Shown here piece after piece: positions 1 through 9,120 of a DNA stretch of 64,000 nucleotides. A program made the translations under genes and the position numbers. A model generated the notes under the pieces. The model ran no database searches. It saw only the letters and a list, made by a program, of their open reading frames with translations, and was not told the DNA's origin. Numbering within the stretch: the first letter of the stretch is position 1; every line of letters begins with the position of its first letter. Source of the DNA: Leuctra nigra (taxonomy: Eukaryota; Arthropoda; Insecta; Plecoptera; Leuctridae); contig OW203770.1 in the NCBI GenBank assembly GCA_934045905.1, positions 6,138,001 through 6,202,000 on the forward strand. Reading direction: 5' to 3'.

Positions 1-131
1 AAATTCAATTTTTATTTAAATTACAATATTTTAAATTTGTTTTCAATGTATGTATTTTGTGTGCCGACTGAGGAAAAACCACGGTCGAGGGAATCTGAGA
101 TTGCGAGAACAGATTCAACTCCTGCCCCCAG
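1..131 (+). other. 3' part of the gene A intron
   Basis: This non-coding sequence lies upstream of the gene A terminal exon. It ends in a pyrimidine stretch and CCCCCAG, a good 3' splice site at 130-131. Unlike genes B and C, no 26-bp array is visible here, only one copy of the acceptor. The first exon of gene A should lie to the left of the window. Confidence 0.55.
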
Positions 132-374
132 GTGTACGCCGCCACGCGCATGCGCCGAGCCGACGTCGCCCCCACCGAGTCCGACACGACCAACATCATG
201 AGACAGGCTGGAGAGAGACTCTCGCGTGTCGGCGAATCCTTCGCCAAGGCCGGAGACACGATCTCGCGCAGCATGGACACGTTGAGGAGCGATCTCACCA
301 AGACCACGTTCAAGCTGGGCATGGCGGCGCAGGAGATAGCAGACAACATGAATCCCATGAAGATCAAACTGTGA
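132..374 (+). CDS. Secreted amphipathic-helix protein A, terminal exon (5' partial)
   Basis: This is the last exon of the first member of a three-gene tandem family. It opens right after a CAG acceptor with V-Y-A-A, the end of a signal peptide by comparison with gene B. A basic T-R-M-R-R stretch follows, containing an R-X-R-R furin-type site, then about 65 residues of Ala/Ser/Arg/Glu-rich helix (A-G-E-R-L-S-R, A-K-A-G-D-T-I-S-R), ending N-M-N-P-M-K-I-K-L and TGA. Leu/Ile/Phe/Met recur with an 11-residue period and there is no cysteine, which suggests an amphipathic, possibly lipid-binding helix. It is one residue shorter than the B and C exons and diverges most near the C-terminus. The exon is GC-rich against AT-rich surroundings. 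I do not recognise the family and infer function only from shape. The signal-peptide exon is outside the window. Confidence 0.72.
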   Translation: MYAATRMRRADVAPTESDTTNIMRQAGERLSRVGESFAKAGDTISRSMDTLRSDLTKTTFKLGMAAQEIADNMNPMKIKL

Positions 375-528
375 TGGGATGACGCTACTCAACTGGAACA
401 TTCCCAACGCAGGGGGGGGGGGGGGAGAAAGAAATCTAACATTTAAAATAATATGTGAACAAAATGTTTAAAAAAGGAGGCAGATCATGTAAAATATACC
501 AAAATGATTGGAATTGAGTTATAATGTA

Positions 529-534
529 AATAAA
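529..534 (+). promoter_or_regulatory. Poly(A) signal of gene A
   Basis: An AATAAA hexamer lies 155 bases after the gene A stop codon, in AT-rich sequence. A G-run at 411-424 lies between the stop and the signal. Confidence 0.5.
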
Positions 535-685
535 TTGCCGGTGTATGCGTCCCGGACCTGCATATTATGCTAGAACTCTCACATTTGTGGACATTGTAAT
601 TTATAATTCCCAAAAATATCTATTCTGCGATTCCAAATTGCACCAAATCGAATACATTGAACCAAATTTTCTCCCGAACCCTCCC

Positions 686-845
686 GGGGGTTATTCTAAA
701 TTCCCATGTCGTCTCGTTTCCCTTGATACGGTCTCAGTCCTATCTATTTAACATGTTAAACAGATAGGAGTGAGATCGGAGTGAGATAGCAGTGAGACCG
801 TATCAAGTGTAACGAGACGACAAGGAAATTTCAGAATAACCCCCC
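686..845. mobile_element. Palindromic MITE (GGGTTATTCTAAATT family)
   Basis: The two ends are inverted copies (GGGGGTTATTCTAAATTCCC against its complement ending at 845). They continue inward through GTCGTCTCGTTTC and TTGATACGGTCTCA to a central palindrome around AACATGTT. The whole unit is about 160 bp and can fold into one hairpin. Two halves of the same family flank the jockey-type element at 31131-31240 and 35685-35720. Confidence 0.75.
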
Positions 846-1489
846 TGTTCTCAACTCTCATCTCTAAACCAGGCGCGTAGGAAGGGGGTGAATCCCCCCC
901 TCTGATTCAATTCCCCTCCCTATATGTTCTTACATATTTATATTACACTATTATCACTATTATCACTATTTAACACTATTATCTCCAGCTCAAGTTCTTT
1001 TACAATATTATTCCCCCCCCCCCCCTGCAAATTTAGTTTCTACGCGCCTGTCTCTGAAAATATTAAATATGTACGCCCCCCCCCCCCCCCCTGCCGAAAA
1101 GTCATCCTGCGTACGCCCTTGAACATTCCTATTTGTTTTGAAATCTCAAAATTGAAAAGAATACCAACGTGAGCTATTTTTAAAGAGAAAGCAAATTCGA
1201 AATGATTTCGTATATCTCATGTGTGAAAATTTTGTTCGTCGCTGTTGACATAAATTTGTCAACTCTTAAGACGTTTGTGGCAAACTACATGTACGAGTAT
1301 TTTATACTTAAAATTAGTTGAAATATTGGACAGTGTTTTAATAAATATAAAAAAGTACCTAGCATAAGAGGGTATGATCGACCACAAAGTACATTAATTG
1401 AGACGCATAAAAGTGACTATTTGAGAGGGGTGTAAGCACGGCGCATGTTAGCTGCATTCAAAAATAATAAAAAATCAATTTACTTTTAA
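846..1489. other. Gene-free spacer with C-runs
   Basis: This is AT-rich intergenic DNA between genes A and B. Poly-C runs lie near 1012-1024 and 1077-1092. I see no supported gene in it. Confidence 0.5.
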
Positions 1490-1712
1490 TTGTACATCAT
1501 TATCCCCCCATCCCCACTCCATATCCGCAAAAACATAGTCACCGTCATTATCTTTACCTGTCATTACACAAACAAAATACTGGAATATTCCAAAATGAAA
1601 TTGCGAGGGACGGACGATTTCAATGTCATAGACCACTGTCCATCTATGTTGCGAAATGAAAACCAAGAGCAGATACATTTGATCAGTTGGCCAGGAGAAG
1701 TGACGCTTCAAG
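1490..1712 (+). promoter_or_regulatory. Conserved 5' flank/5' UTR of gene B
   Basis: This stretch is clearly homologous to 5495-5729 upstream of gene C. Shared blocks include a C-rich ATTATCC...CATATCCG segment, CGTCATTA repeats and ATGAAATTGCGAG near 1594. Conservation between the two genes suggests promoter plus 5' UTR. No convincing TATA box is visible. The upstream ATG at 1594 is out of frame with the signal peptide in B but in frame in C, so it is not the likely start. Confidence 0.5.
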
Positions 1713-1763
1713 ATGGCTTTGAAGTATTTTGTAGTGGCTTTGTCAATTTTGTGCGCTCTCCAG
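1713..1763 (+). CDS. Secreted amphipathic-helix protein B, exon 1 (signal peptide)
   Basis: The exon has seventeen codons from an ATG in good context (AAGATGG), reading M-A-L-K-Y-F-V-V-A-L-S-I-L-C-A-L-Q. It ends at CAG with a consensus donor, GTATGT, at 1764. A short charged start followed by a hydrophobic core is a textbook signal peptide. The core is completed by the first residues of exon 2 (V-Y-D-A), giving a plausible cleavage before A-R-V-R-R. The phase-0 junction matches the exon at 2415. The near-identical exon at 5730-5780 supports the start choice, since similarity in coding sense follows this ATG. The joined protein is 98 residues. Confidence 0.78.
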
Positions 1764-2097
1764 GTATGTTTATAAATCGATTTTTTGGTGAAAACGAGAG
1801 AGGTTTCACAGCTCTAGTAGCAGTCTGGAAGAGCTTTGAATGTCTTATTCAGGCGGTTAATATAATATATAAACTCATAATTCTATGTAAAACCAACAAA
1901 TTAATTCTCATTTGTACCTCTCCGATTTTAAATAAACTTTGCAGAATAATTTCTATTATTTTACGAAAAACTACGTATTTAACACTTTGAGTTAATACCG
2001 GAGCTCGGAAAGTAGTACTCCAGTGCGTGGCATTATTGAAGATAAAACTAAAAAAACACTTGGTAGAACCTCATCTTAATTTATGAAAATACCTCCC

Positions 2098-2414
2098 TGC
2101 TCCTAACTGTACTGACGCCTCCCTGCCCCAGGTGTATACTGACGCCTCCCTGCTCCCAGGTGTACTGACGGCTCCCTGCCCCAGGTGTACTGACGCCTTC
2201 CTGCCCCCAGGTGTACTGACGCCTCCCTGCTCCAAGTGTACGACGCCTCCCTGCCCCCAAGGTGTACTGCCACCTCCATGCCTCAGGTGTACTACAACCT
2301 CCTGCCCCAGGTGTACTGACGCCTCCCTGCCCCAGGTGTATACTGACGCCTCCCTGCTCCCAGGTGTACTGACGGCTCCCTGCCCCAGGTGAACTGACGC
2401 CTCCCTGCCCCCAG
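2098..2414 (+). repeat. 26-bp minisatellite of splice-acceptor units, gene B
   Basis: About twelve imperfect copies of a 26-bp unit (CAGGTGTACTGACGCCTCCC plus TGCCCC) run directly into exon 2. Each unit carries a pyrimidine tract, CAG and GTGTAC, which are the same bases that open exon 2 of gene B. Nearly every unit reads GTG-TAC-TGA in the exon frame, so splicing to an upstream copy would give a stop at the third codon. Each unit also has the AG|GT juxtaposition typical of recursive splice sites. Confidence 0.85.
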
Positions 2415-2660
2415 GTGTACGACGCCGCGCGTGTACGCCGAGGCGACGTCGCCCCCACCGAGACGAGCATCATCAGGAAGGCTGGAGAGACGATCTCGCG
2501 CGCTGGAGAGTCCATCGCCGCGGCTGGAGACAGGATCTCGCGCAACCTGGACTCGTTTAGAAGCAACGTCACGTCGGGGTTTCAGTCGGCCTCGGTCAGG
2601 CTGGGCTCGGCGGCCAAAGACCTCGCGCAAAAGATGAATCCGATGAAGTCCAATCAGTGA
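2415..2660 (+). CDS. Secreted amphipathic-helix protein B, exon 2
   Basis: This is the terminal exon, 81 codons plus TGA, joined in phase 0 to 1713-1763. Residues 1-4 (V-Y-D-A) finish the signal peptide and A-R-V-R-R provides an R-X-R-R proprotein-convertase site. A mature chain of about 70 residues follows, with no cysteine. From R-K-A-G-E-T-I-S it splits into five consecutive 11-residue blocks (for example E-S-I-A-A-A-G-D-R-I-S and R-N-L-D-S-F-R-S-N-V-T) and ends in K-M-N-P-M-K-S-N-Q. The block pattern resembles the 11-mer helices of exchangeable apolipoproteins and perilipins. That is a resemblance in pattern, not a recognised homology. The 3' splice site is the last unit of the minisatellite. 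Confidence 0.75.
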   Translation: MYDAARVRRGDVAPTETSIIRKAGETISRAGESIAAAGDRISRNLDSFRSNVTSGFQSASVRLGSAAKDLAQKMNPMKSNQ

Positions 2661-2723
2661 TGACGTCACTCAAACATTCACTTGAACATTGCCATTTGTC
2701 TTGTGGTATCTTTTCTGATCATA

Positions 2724-2920
2724 GATAATAGACAACATTAAAAATTATCTAGTTAGCTCTGCTTTTCAAAAAATTTCATATGCAGTAACATGATCCTCAG
2801 ATCTATTTATGTTATTCAACAATGGATAATAACATAAAAAGATACGAGGATCACGGAACTGCTTGTGAAATTTTTTGAAAAGCAGAGCTAACTAGATAAT
2901 TTTTAATGTTGTCTATTGTC
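2724..2920. mobile_element. Palindromic MITE in the gene B 3' flank
   Basis: Inverted arms of about 60 bp (ATAGACAACATTAAAAATTA, CTAGTTAGCTCTGCTTTTCA) enclose a short centre. It lies about 65 bases after the gene B stop, where homology with gene C's 3' UTR breaks off. The only poly(A)-like hexamer nearby (ATTAAA, 2738-2743) is inside the MITE. Confidence 0.75.
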
Positions 2921-2968
2921 TTTGACGAAATACATACATATAGCTCTGAAAGTTCACGAATAGACCGA

Positions 2969-3115
2969 TTTAAAAATTATCTTGGTGGCTCTGCTTTCTT
3001 ACAAAAATCACATGCAGTTTGATTTCCAGGTACCCAAGTCCCTGTCCTATTTATTGTTGAAACAGGGACTTGGGTACCTAGATATCAAACTGCATACGAT
3101 AATTTATGAGAAAAC
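2969..3115. mobile_element. Related small palindromic element
   Basis: The left end (TTAAAAATTATCTTGGTGGC, TCTGCTTT) resembles the neighbouring MITE. The inverted arms CAGTTTGAT...GGTACCCAAGTCCCTG surround TATTTATTGTTGAAA. It is probably a diverged member of the same family. Confidence 0.5.
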
Positions 3116-3234
3116 AGACACCACTAGATCATGGGTCTATTGCAAATGGGTCTATAGGCAGCGTGTTTAGACAACAGATGGCACTGTAAAAAGTACAGAC
3201 AGAGCCACCTAATCTGTGGGAAGGAAGCTTACCT

Positions 3235-3635
3235 CGTGGCAAACGAGCGTCTGTTGATAGAGTTCATCTCGTGCGCGCGCACCTTCTATACTTGGATCGA
3301 CCATTTGGGGGGTTATGTACACTAAAAGCGGTGAGAAATGTCAGCGTCACTGTAGCGCCGTGGAAAGACGCGGGCTGGTACGCGATGGTCCCGGGTTTGG
3401 TTCCCGCTAGGATCGTTTTTTTTTATTTTGAATTCCCGCATGTTTGAGTTTGCCCACCCATAGAGTTATTTTTTTAAGGTTGCCCAGCATTAATTTTTGC
3501 CAGAAAAGTTAAATTACCTGTGGAAATAACTTGCACCTTCATCCTCGCACGGTCTGTGGGTGGGGCTTGTATGCCCTCGGCCAATCACGGCATTGATGAA
3601 CTCTACGATTAGACGTTCGTTTTGGCAAGGCGTCC
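3235..3635. mobile_element. Degenerate foldback with a tRNA-like B box
   Basis: CGTGGCAAACGAGCGTCTG plus TAGAGTTCATC near 3235-3270 is matched inverted at about 3592-3632. Between them, GGTCCCGGGTTTGGTTCCCG (about 3388-3407), followed by a T-run, looks like a polymerase III B box, suggesting a decayed tRNA-derived insert. The remaining sequence up to 4600 is AT-rich and shows no gene. Confidence 0.35.
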
Positions 3636-4604
3636 AAGTCGCTGCAGTTATATGTTATGTTGCTGCACATATTACGCATTATCAATTCTTAAAATTTACA
3701 CATGTTTATCTAATGTTTATTCGCCTACAAAATATTAATAATTAAGTGTTCACAATTTCACTGAATCTGATCACAATATTAATTTGCGCGACTAAGTTCT
3801 GATTCCGAAATATTTTGAGTACATTTGTTGACATCTGATCGGTTGCTAGGTCACGGCCAATGAGAAATAAAACAGTTGACGATCTTCCCACAAAAGTTGC
3901 TAATTTCTCTCACTCGTGGCGAACACTCGGTGCCTATTGCACAAAATAATTATATATATTTTTATTTTTTATCAAATTTAGTGAGATTTTGAATTTTTTT
4001 TTCATCACCAAATTATCTCTGAAATAACTTGTTATAGTGTGTAATGCATGCAGCATACAGCTTCCCTACATATCTACCTTTGAACATAAATTAATTTCGT
4101 TGATTTATGTCTGAATGTTTTTTTTGTCGCACAAGAAATACAAACATATACATAAATGCAACATAAAGAATTCCTAAAAGCTCCGGAGGAGGTATCTGTA
4201 TTCAGTAGGGTGAACGAAATTGCAACAATTACGAAATTGCTTCCGAGAGAATAATTTATAGGTACATAAACATTAGACAATAATAACGAGACATGTCAAA
4301 TCCAGGTCAAAACCGTTGCGTTCAAAACGACGTTACATATACACAGTTTTGTTATGTGATGAATAAATACAAAAATATTACAATAAAAAGAGGGTAATGT
4401 GGACCTAGGTATTATATAATTTTACAATACACATTCTTACAATGTAATGTATTTTACAATTTTATAATATTATTATTAGGTATTATGTTACAATTTGGTA
4501 TATAATTTAATAATTTTTATATTCATGCATGCATTTAAACTTATTATTCTGTATTGTAATGTCTTCTTTTAATTTGTATACTCTAATTTCACTCCCGAAC
4601 AATA

Positions 4605-5142
4605 GTCCAGTAATTCTAGTGAAAAAATCAGCTGAACCTACCACTAATTGCAACAGAAGGTTTTAATACATGAATCAATTCAGAAAAGTGTCCTCTACAA
4701 CATATCCAAAATCGTCCTAAATCGCTGTACGTAAAAAGGGTTTTAATGACTTTTTAAGTTAATTTCCCATTCTCGCAAAACGTCAAATTACAATCAAATA
4801 AACCTAAATCTACGAAAACTGACTAAAATATGACTTTTCAATGGGCCATATTTTCCAAACGATGAGAATTAGAGAAAAACGCTCAGAGAGCTATTTATGT
4901 TTATTTAGGATGGTGCAGAATTCTGCCAAGTTTCGTCAAAATCGGAGTTACATGAAAACAAGTTATTTTTGCAAGATGGAATTAACTTGTGAAATTAACT
5001 TAAAAATTCATTAAAACCTTTTTTCCGTACAGCGATTTTGGGCGATTTTGGATATGTTGTAGAGGAATTTTTTCTGAATCGATTCATGTATTGAAACCTT
5101 CTGTTGCAATTAGTGGTGGGTATAATCACACAATTACTGTAC
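4605..5142. mobile_element. Foldback MITE, about 0.54 kb
   Basis: The left arm (CACTAATTGCAACAGAAGG near 4640) and the right arm (CCTTCTGTTGCAATTAGTG near 5098-5116) are inverted copies. The pairing continues through ACATATCCAAAATCG and AAATCGCTGTACG. The outermost match is CAGTAATT/AATTACTG. No coding capacity is seen. Confidence 0.7.
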
Positions 5143-5254
5143 TACAAGCGTTGTGTGGGCATGTTATTTGTCGGCAAATAAATTACATGAAAAATTACGC
5201 AAAGAAAAAAGTTCCAGATCTCTGCCATCCGCCGCGCTCTCTGTAAATTTCGCA

Positions 5255-5350
5255 GAGAAAATTTGTACCTTAGAGGTAGATGGGCGGAAGTCCACTTCAA
5301 TGATTCTTGAGGTGAGCTCAAAAACCTTCATCCATTGTAATGGTGACAGA
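5255..5350. repeat. Dispersed repeat, inverted copy at 11592-11695
   Basis: The block containing CAATGATTCTTGAGGTGAGC and TCAAAAACCTTCATCCA is repeated in inverse orientation downstream of gene C. The two copies bracket gene C. Confidence 0.45.
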
Positions 5351-5494
5351 GTCATTGTACCTACTTGAATTCTACATCTGAGGTACAGATATAGATACTA
5401 CGAGCACTGCTGCCTATGACATGAATATAGCAGTACATACTGGAACAGGAAATGATTACACCAACCTGTCAGTCAACATTAAATTGCATTTACT

Positions 5495-5729
5495 TTAAAT
5501 TGTCTATCATTATCCACTCCAACCTCCATATCCGTCAAAACGTAATGTCACTGTCATTGTCTTCACCCGTCATTACGCAACAAACATTACAATTAAGCCA
5601 ACAATGAAATTGCGAGTGACGGACGATTTCAATGCCAACTGCAGACCAATCTGTCCATCTACGCTGCGAAATCAAAAGCTGGGGCAGATTCATTTTATCT
5701 GTTGGTATCAAGAGAAGTGCTTCTTCACG
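5495..5729 (+). promoter_or_regulatory. Conserved 5' flank/5' UTR of gene C
   Basis: This is the counterpart of 1490-1712 upstream of gene B, with the same order of conserved blocks up to the start codon. It is the best place in the window to look for the family's promoter. Confidence 0.5.
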
Positions 5730-5780
5730 ATGGCTTTGAAATATTTTGTAGTGATTTTGTCAATTTTGTGTGCATTTCAG
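5730..5780 (+). CDS. Secreted amphipathic-helix protein C, exon 1 (signal peptide)
   Basis: The codons read M-A-L-K-Y-F-V-V-I-L-S-I-L-C-A-F-Q and stop at CAG before a GTATGT donor at 5781. The length and phase match gene B exon 1, with only two residue changes (A to I, L to F). An ATG at 5604 is in frame upstream, but the extension is not conserved in frame in gene B, so the internal ATG is preferred. The exon joins 10901-11146 across a 5.1-kb intron that holds a MITE, a composite element and the long minisatellite. The joined protein is 98 residues. Confidence 0.77.
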
Positions 5781-5925
5781 GTATGTCAAGTGTCATTGAG
5801 AGAGCCACGGTACCTACTCTCACGACACTTTCTCTGTCTGTTTGTTTTTGTTTGTTCTTTGTGCCCAGGTTAAAACATTCAACCAATCGATCTGAAATGT
5901 TGCACACATACTAATTAGTGAAATA

Positions 5926-6670
5926 CCGGGTGGCGCAAAAAAAATCACCCTGTTTGAGAGGTCCATACATCGAAACTGTAATAGATAGAGTTCTAAAATT
6001 TGTACAAATTTTTCAGAAAACGTACCAAAATTTAATTTGTGCAAATTTCAAACATATTTATTGAATAGGAAAAAGTGTCAAATGATTAAAGTTACAATTG
6101 AAAAAAAAAATTAAACCAGACGAAATTGACTAGTTTGAAGTAGGCATTAATTTAAAGATTTTTTTTTTATTTTATTTTTTTTATAAATAAAATAAACACA
6201 AATGTATGTTTAATAATTTTATGTGAATCTATCTTGAATTTGTTTGAAGTGAGCATAAGTGAGATTTTATGTAACATTCGTATCAAGACACGAACGGAGT
6301 TAAATTTCCAATTCATTGTGGGAAATTCAGCCGCAATTCTCTTCACCCCTTCATCTCTCTTCTTGAAACCAGGTCTCAATAAGATTCACAATTTCTTTAC
6401 TAAATGGAATGTTTTCTGTTAAATTATGACATCAACGCAAACTTACTTATGTGCAAAACAGCTGATTCTTTAACAAACTTCCTATTCTAGTTTAAACTGA
6501 ATCGCGTGCTATTTCAAAGCTGGTAAACTGTTTTTCAGCGTCCTATAATTCAAATATCTGTACATTTTTTCTCATTACTCAAATATTTCTGAAAATTGCA
6601 AATATTTAATGTGTGAAAGTTTCACTGCCGGAGTGATCTCTCAAACAGGGTGATTTTTTGCGCCACCCGG
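5926..6670. mobile_element. TA-flanked TIR element (mariner-like MITE)
   Basis: The inverted ends CCGGGTGGCGCAAAAAAAAT... and ...ATTTTTTGCGCCACCCGG continue into CACCCTGTTTGAGAG. They are flanked by TA dinucleotides at 5924-5925 and 6671-6672. It is 745 bp long with no transposase frame. Confidence 0.85.
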
Positions 6671-6672
6671 TA

Positions 6673-7199
6673 TAATTAGCGGTCTCGGGCAGAGTTTTTG
6701 AACAGGGTCCAGTGATTTTTTTAAATTTAAACTGGAATCATTTGACCGATCAACTTTCATGTCATCGGGACCAATATATTACTAGGTGTTTTGATCGATG
6801 CTCAAACTAATCTAACGTTTTCAAAAGTTATTGACAATTTTATGGACATTTTATTCGTGTTTGGAAAAACTTGTCAAATATCTAGCAGGATATGTGAGAT
6901 CATATTTTATCACTGCTTCTTTGACGCGTTTCAACTCTATCCAAGTTCTGTAGGACAAAAACTTTCAAACGCATATCAACTTGAAAGCAATACGAAGGCT
7001 CGCTCATCAACGCGTTACACAGAGCGTTTTCCTAGTAGAGGTTACGGGAAAACGATAGGTACCAGACAACTTTTGGATACAATGAGATAAAGGTGTCTCA
7101 ATAGCAGCTGGTATGAGCTTGGATAACATTGGAGATCATTTCCAAAATTCGTAAACACTTTTGAACCCCTCAATAGAGAAAAAATTCACATAATTAACA
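6673..7199. other. Gene C intron, no gene seen
   Basis: A fragment near 6990-7050 (CTCGCTCATCAACGCGTTAC, AGAGCGTTTTCCTAGTA) matches one end of the element family at 31986-34064, 37126-39697 and 60740-62026, so this is transposon debris. Confidence 0.45.
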
Positions 7200-9058
7200 C
7201 CCATAAAAAACACTTCGTGTAAAAATACCAGCCAAGTCTCTTCAACTAAAAAAAAATATGAAATCTAAAAATTCTGCACTGAAAAGTAGTGATATCAAAA
7301 AATTAGCCAAGTCAAAACTTTATTTGAAAATCAAAAAATACTTGGCGCATCGTGTACATAAATAGCTTGGAAGTATAAGCCAATTATAAATTATACATGA
7401 AATATACATATACATAGTATACCTATAATGCCCTAAAAAAAACGATGCGCCAAGTATTTTTTGATTTTCAAATAAAGTTTTGACTTGGCTAATTTTTTGA
7501 TATCACTACTTTTCAGTGCAGAATTTTTAGATTTCATATTTTTTTTTAGTTGAAGAGACTTGGCTGGTATTTTTACACGAAGTGTTTTTTATGGGGATAT
7601 CACTCCTTTTTTTAGTTTATTCTAACAACTTGTGACACATATGAAATGAACAATTACTAAATTCTTTTAAAAAATCATCACCCTTTACAATTTCGTTACC
7701 ACTAATGAATAGCAGCGTATGGTCCTAAATAATTGCTTTAAATGATCTTTCACGAAGAATAGCAAAGGTTTCATTCCAATCAGTCAACCCAGTTCCGAGA
7801 TATGGAAACACTTCGGTTTTCAAAATGGCTGCTGAACTTTCTGCAATGCCACATAGAATTTATTTCTATAAATGATGTGTATCATTTTAAGCTTTCTGAA
7901 TATGTATTTATTGTATAGGAGGGAATTATAATAATTTATACATTTGAATGACGTCATTTCCGGTCTCATAAATAGGAAAATTCTATTTGTACTGTTCATA
8001 TTCCATAGAGATGGCCATCCGAATCGTTTGGCGCTAGTTTCATACCGATTTGTCTACCAGTTTTTGAGATATGACGTTACTTCCGGTTTAAAAATGGAGG
8101 CTGAAATCTCTGACCCCTTGAAGTATATTTGAAACATGATTATAATTTTATAAGCTGTCTCAAATAGTATATTTATTGCATCAATATAAAAATTTGTGAG
8201 ATTATTAAAATGTGTGACGTCATTTCCGGTTTAGGTATGAGAAACTGCAAATATTATTGATGATAATACATAAAGTTGACCGTCTAAATTGTTTTGCGCT
8301 GGTTTCGTTGAAATCTATTTAGCCGTTATTGAGATATGATGTCACTTCCAGTTACAAAATGGCGGCTTCCGGTTGGTTTTATAACAAGTCACATGAGACG
8401 TCAAAAGTACATACGTTACATAAATATCAAAATAATCGGATCAATCTTTGTTGCCAAAAAGCCAATCGATGTATTTCAAATTTCATTACGTCATTTCCGG
8501 TTTCTTTAACATAATGTTTAGTCTTTTGCTACTTATCATGCATATAAATGACCGTCTGGATCGTTTGGCGCAATTTTCGTTCCAATCGGTCCAGCCGTTG
8601 ACGAGATATGACGTCACTTCCGGTTTCAAAATAACGGCATAAAACCAGTTATAGCAAAAGGCACCTCAGACGCCAAAAGTGCATATGTGGTAAAAATTTT
8701 AAATCAATCGGTTCAGCCGTTTAGGCTGTGGCCTGTTTACCGGATTTAAATTCCAGGAGACTACTACTACTGAGATTATTATTATTATGAGAACCGCCCT
8801 AAAACACTGTTTTCACGGCCCTCTAGCGCGCAAAGGGCGTAACATATTGTTCCCAAATTTGGTATATGTTGTAGGGTGGGCCATAGCTCGAAATTAAGAT
8901 ATATCGCAACAATGTGAGATTTTCCAATTTTAAGATCCAGTAGGCCGAAAATGCCACTTTGATGCTTACAGTAAAAGTGGGTTTGCTCCAGCCTTTTTAA
9001 ATGAGTGTGTGCGCGCGCCGTACGACTTGGCTGGCGTGGAGCGACCGCTCCACTAGAT
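7200..9058 (+). mobile_element. CRE/ETS-rich composite element, copy 1
   Basis: The head is a foldback (7200-7596) with inverted arms of about 150 bp. The arms begin CCCATAAAAAACAC and include CCAGCCAAGTCTCTTCAACT and GGCGCATCG. The body carries repeated blocks pairing TGACGTCA with TTCCGGTTT, usually followed by AAAATGGCGGC and CGATTGG-type segments. The tail ends in the hairpin GTGGAGCGACCGCTCCAC followed by TAGAT at 9058. Copies 2-5 share this order. The tail hairpin with CTAG resembles Helitron 3' ends. No protein-coding frame was found. Confidence 0.75.
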
Positions 9059-9120
9059 TACCTAGCTACTTTTTTAGTCGACCATTGCGATTATAATCAC
9101 AAATATCTTACAATATTGCA

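Noticed and set aside
1490..1990. 166-codon + strand frame over gene B exon 1
   Set aside because: It reads through the donor site in another frame, and its homologue at 5604-5873 does not keep the same protein. The signal-peptide ATG at 1713 is the conserved start.
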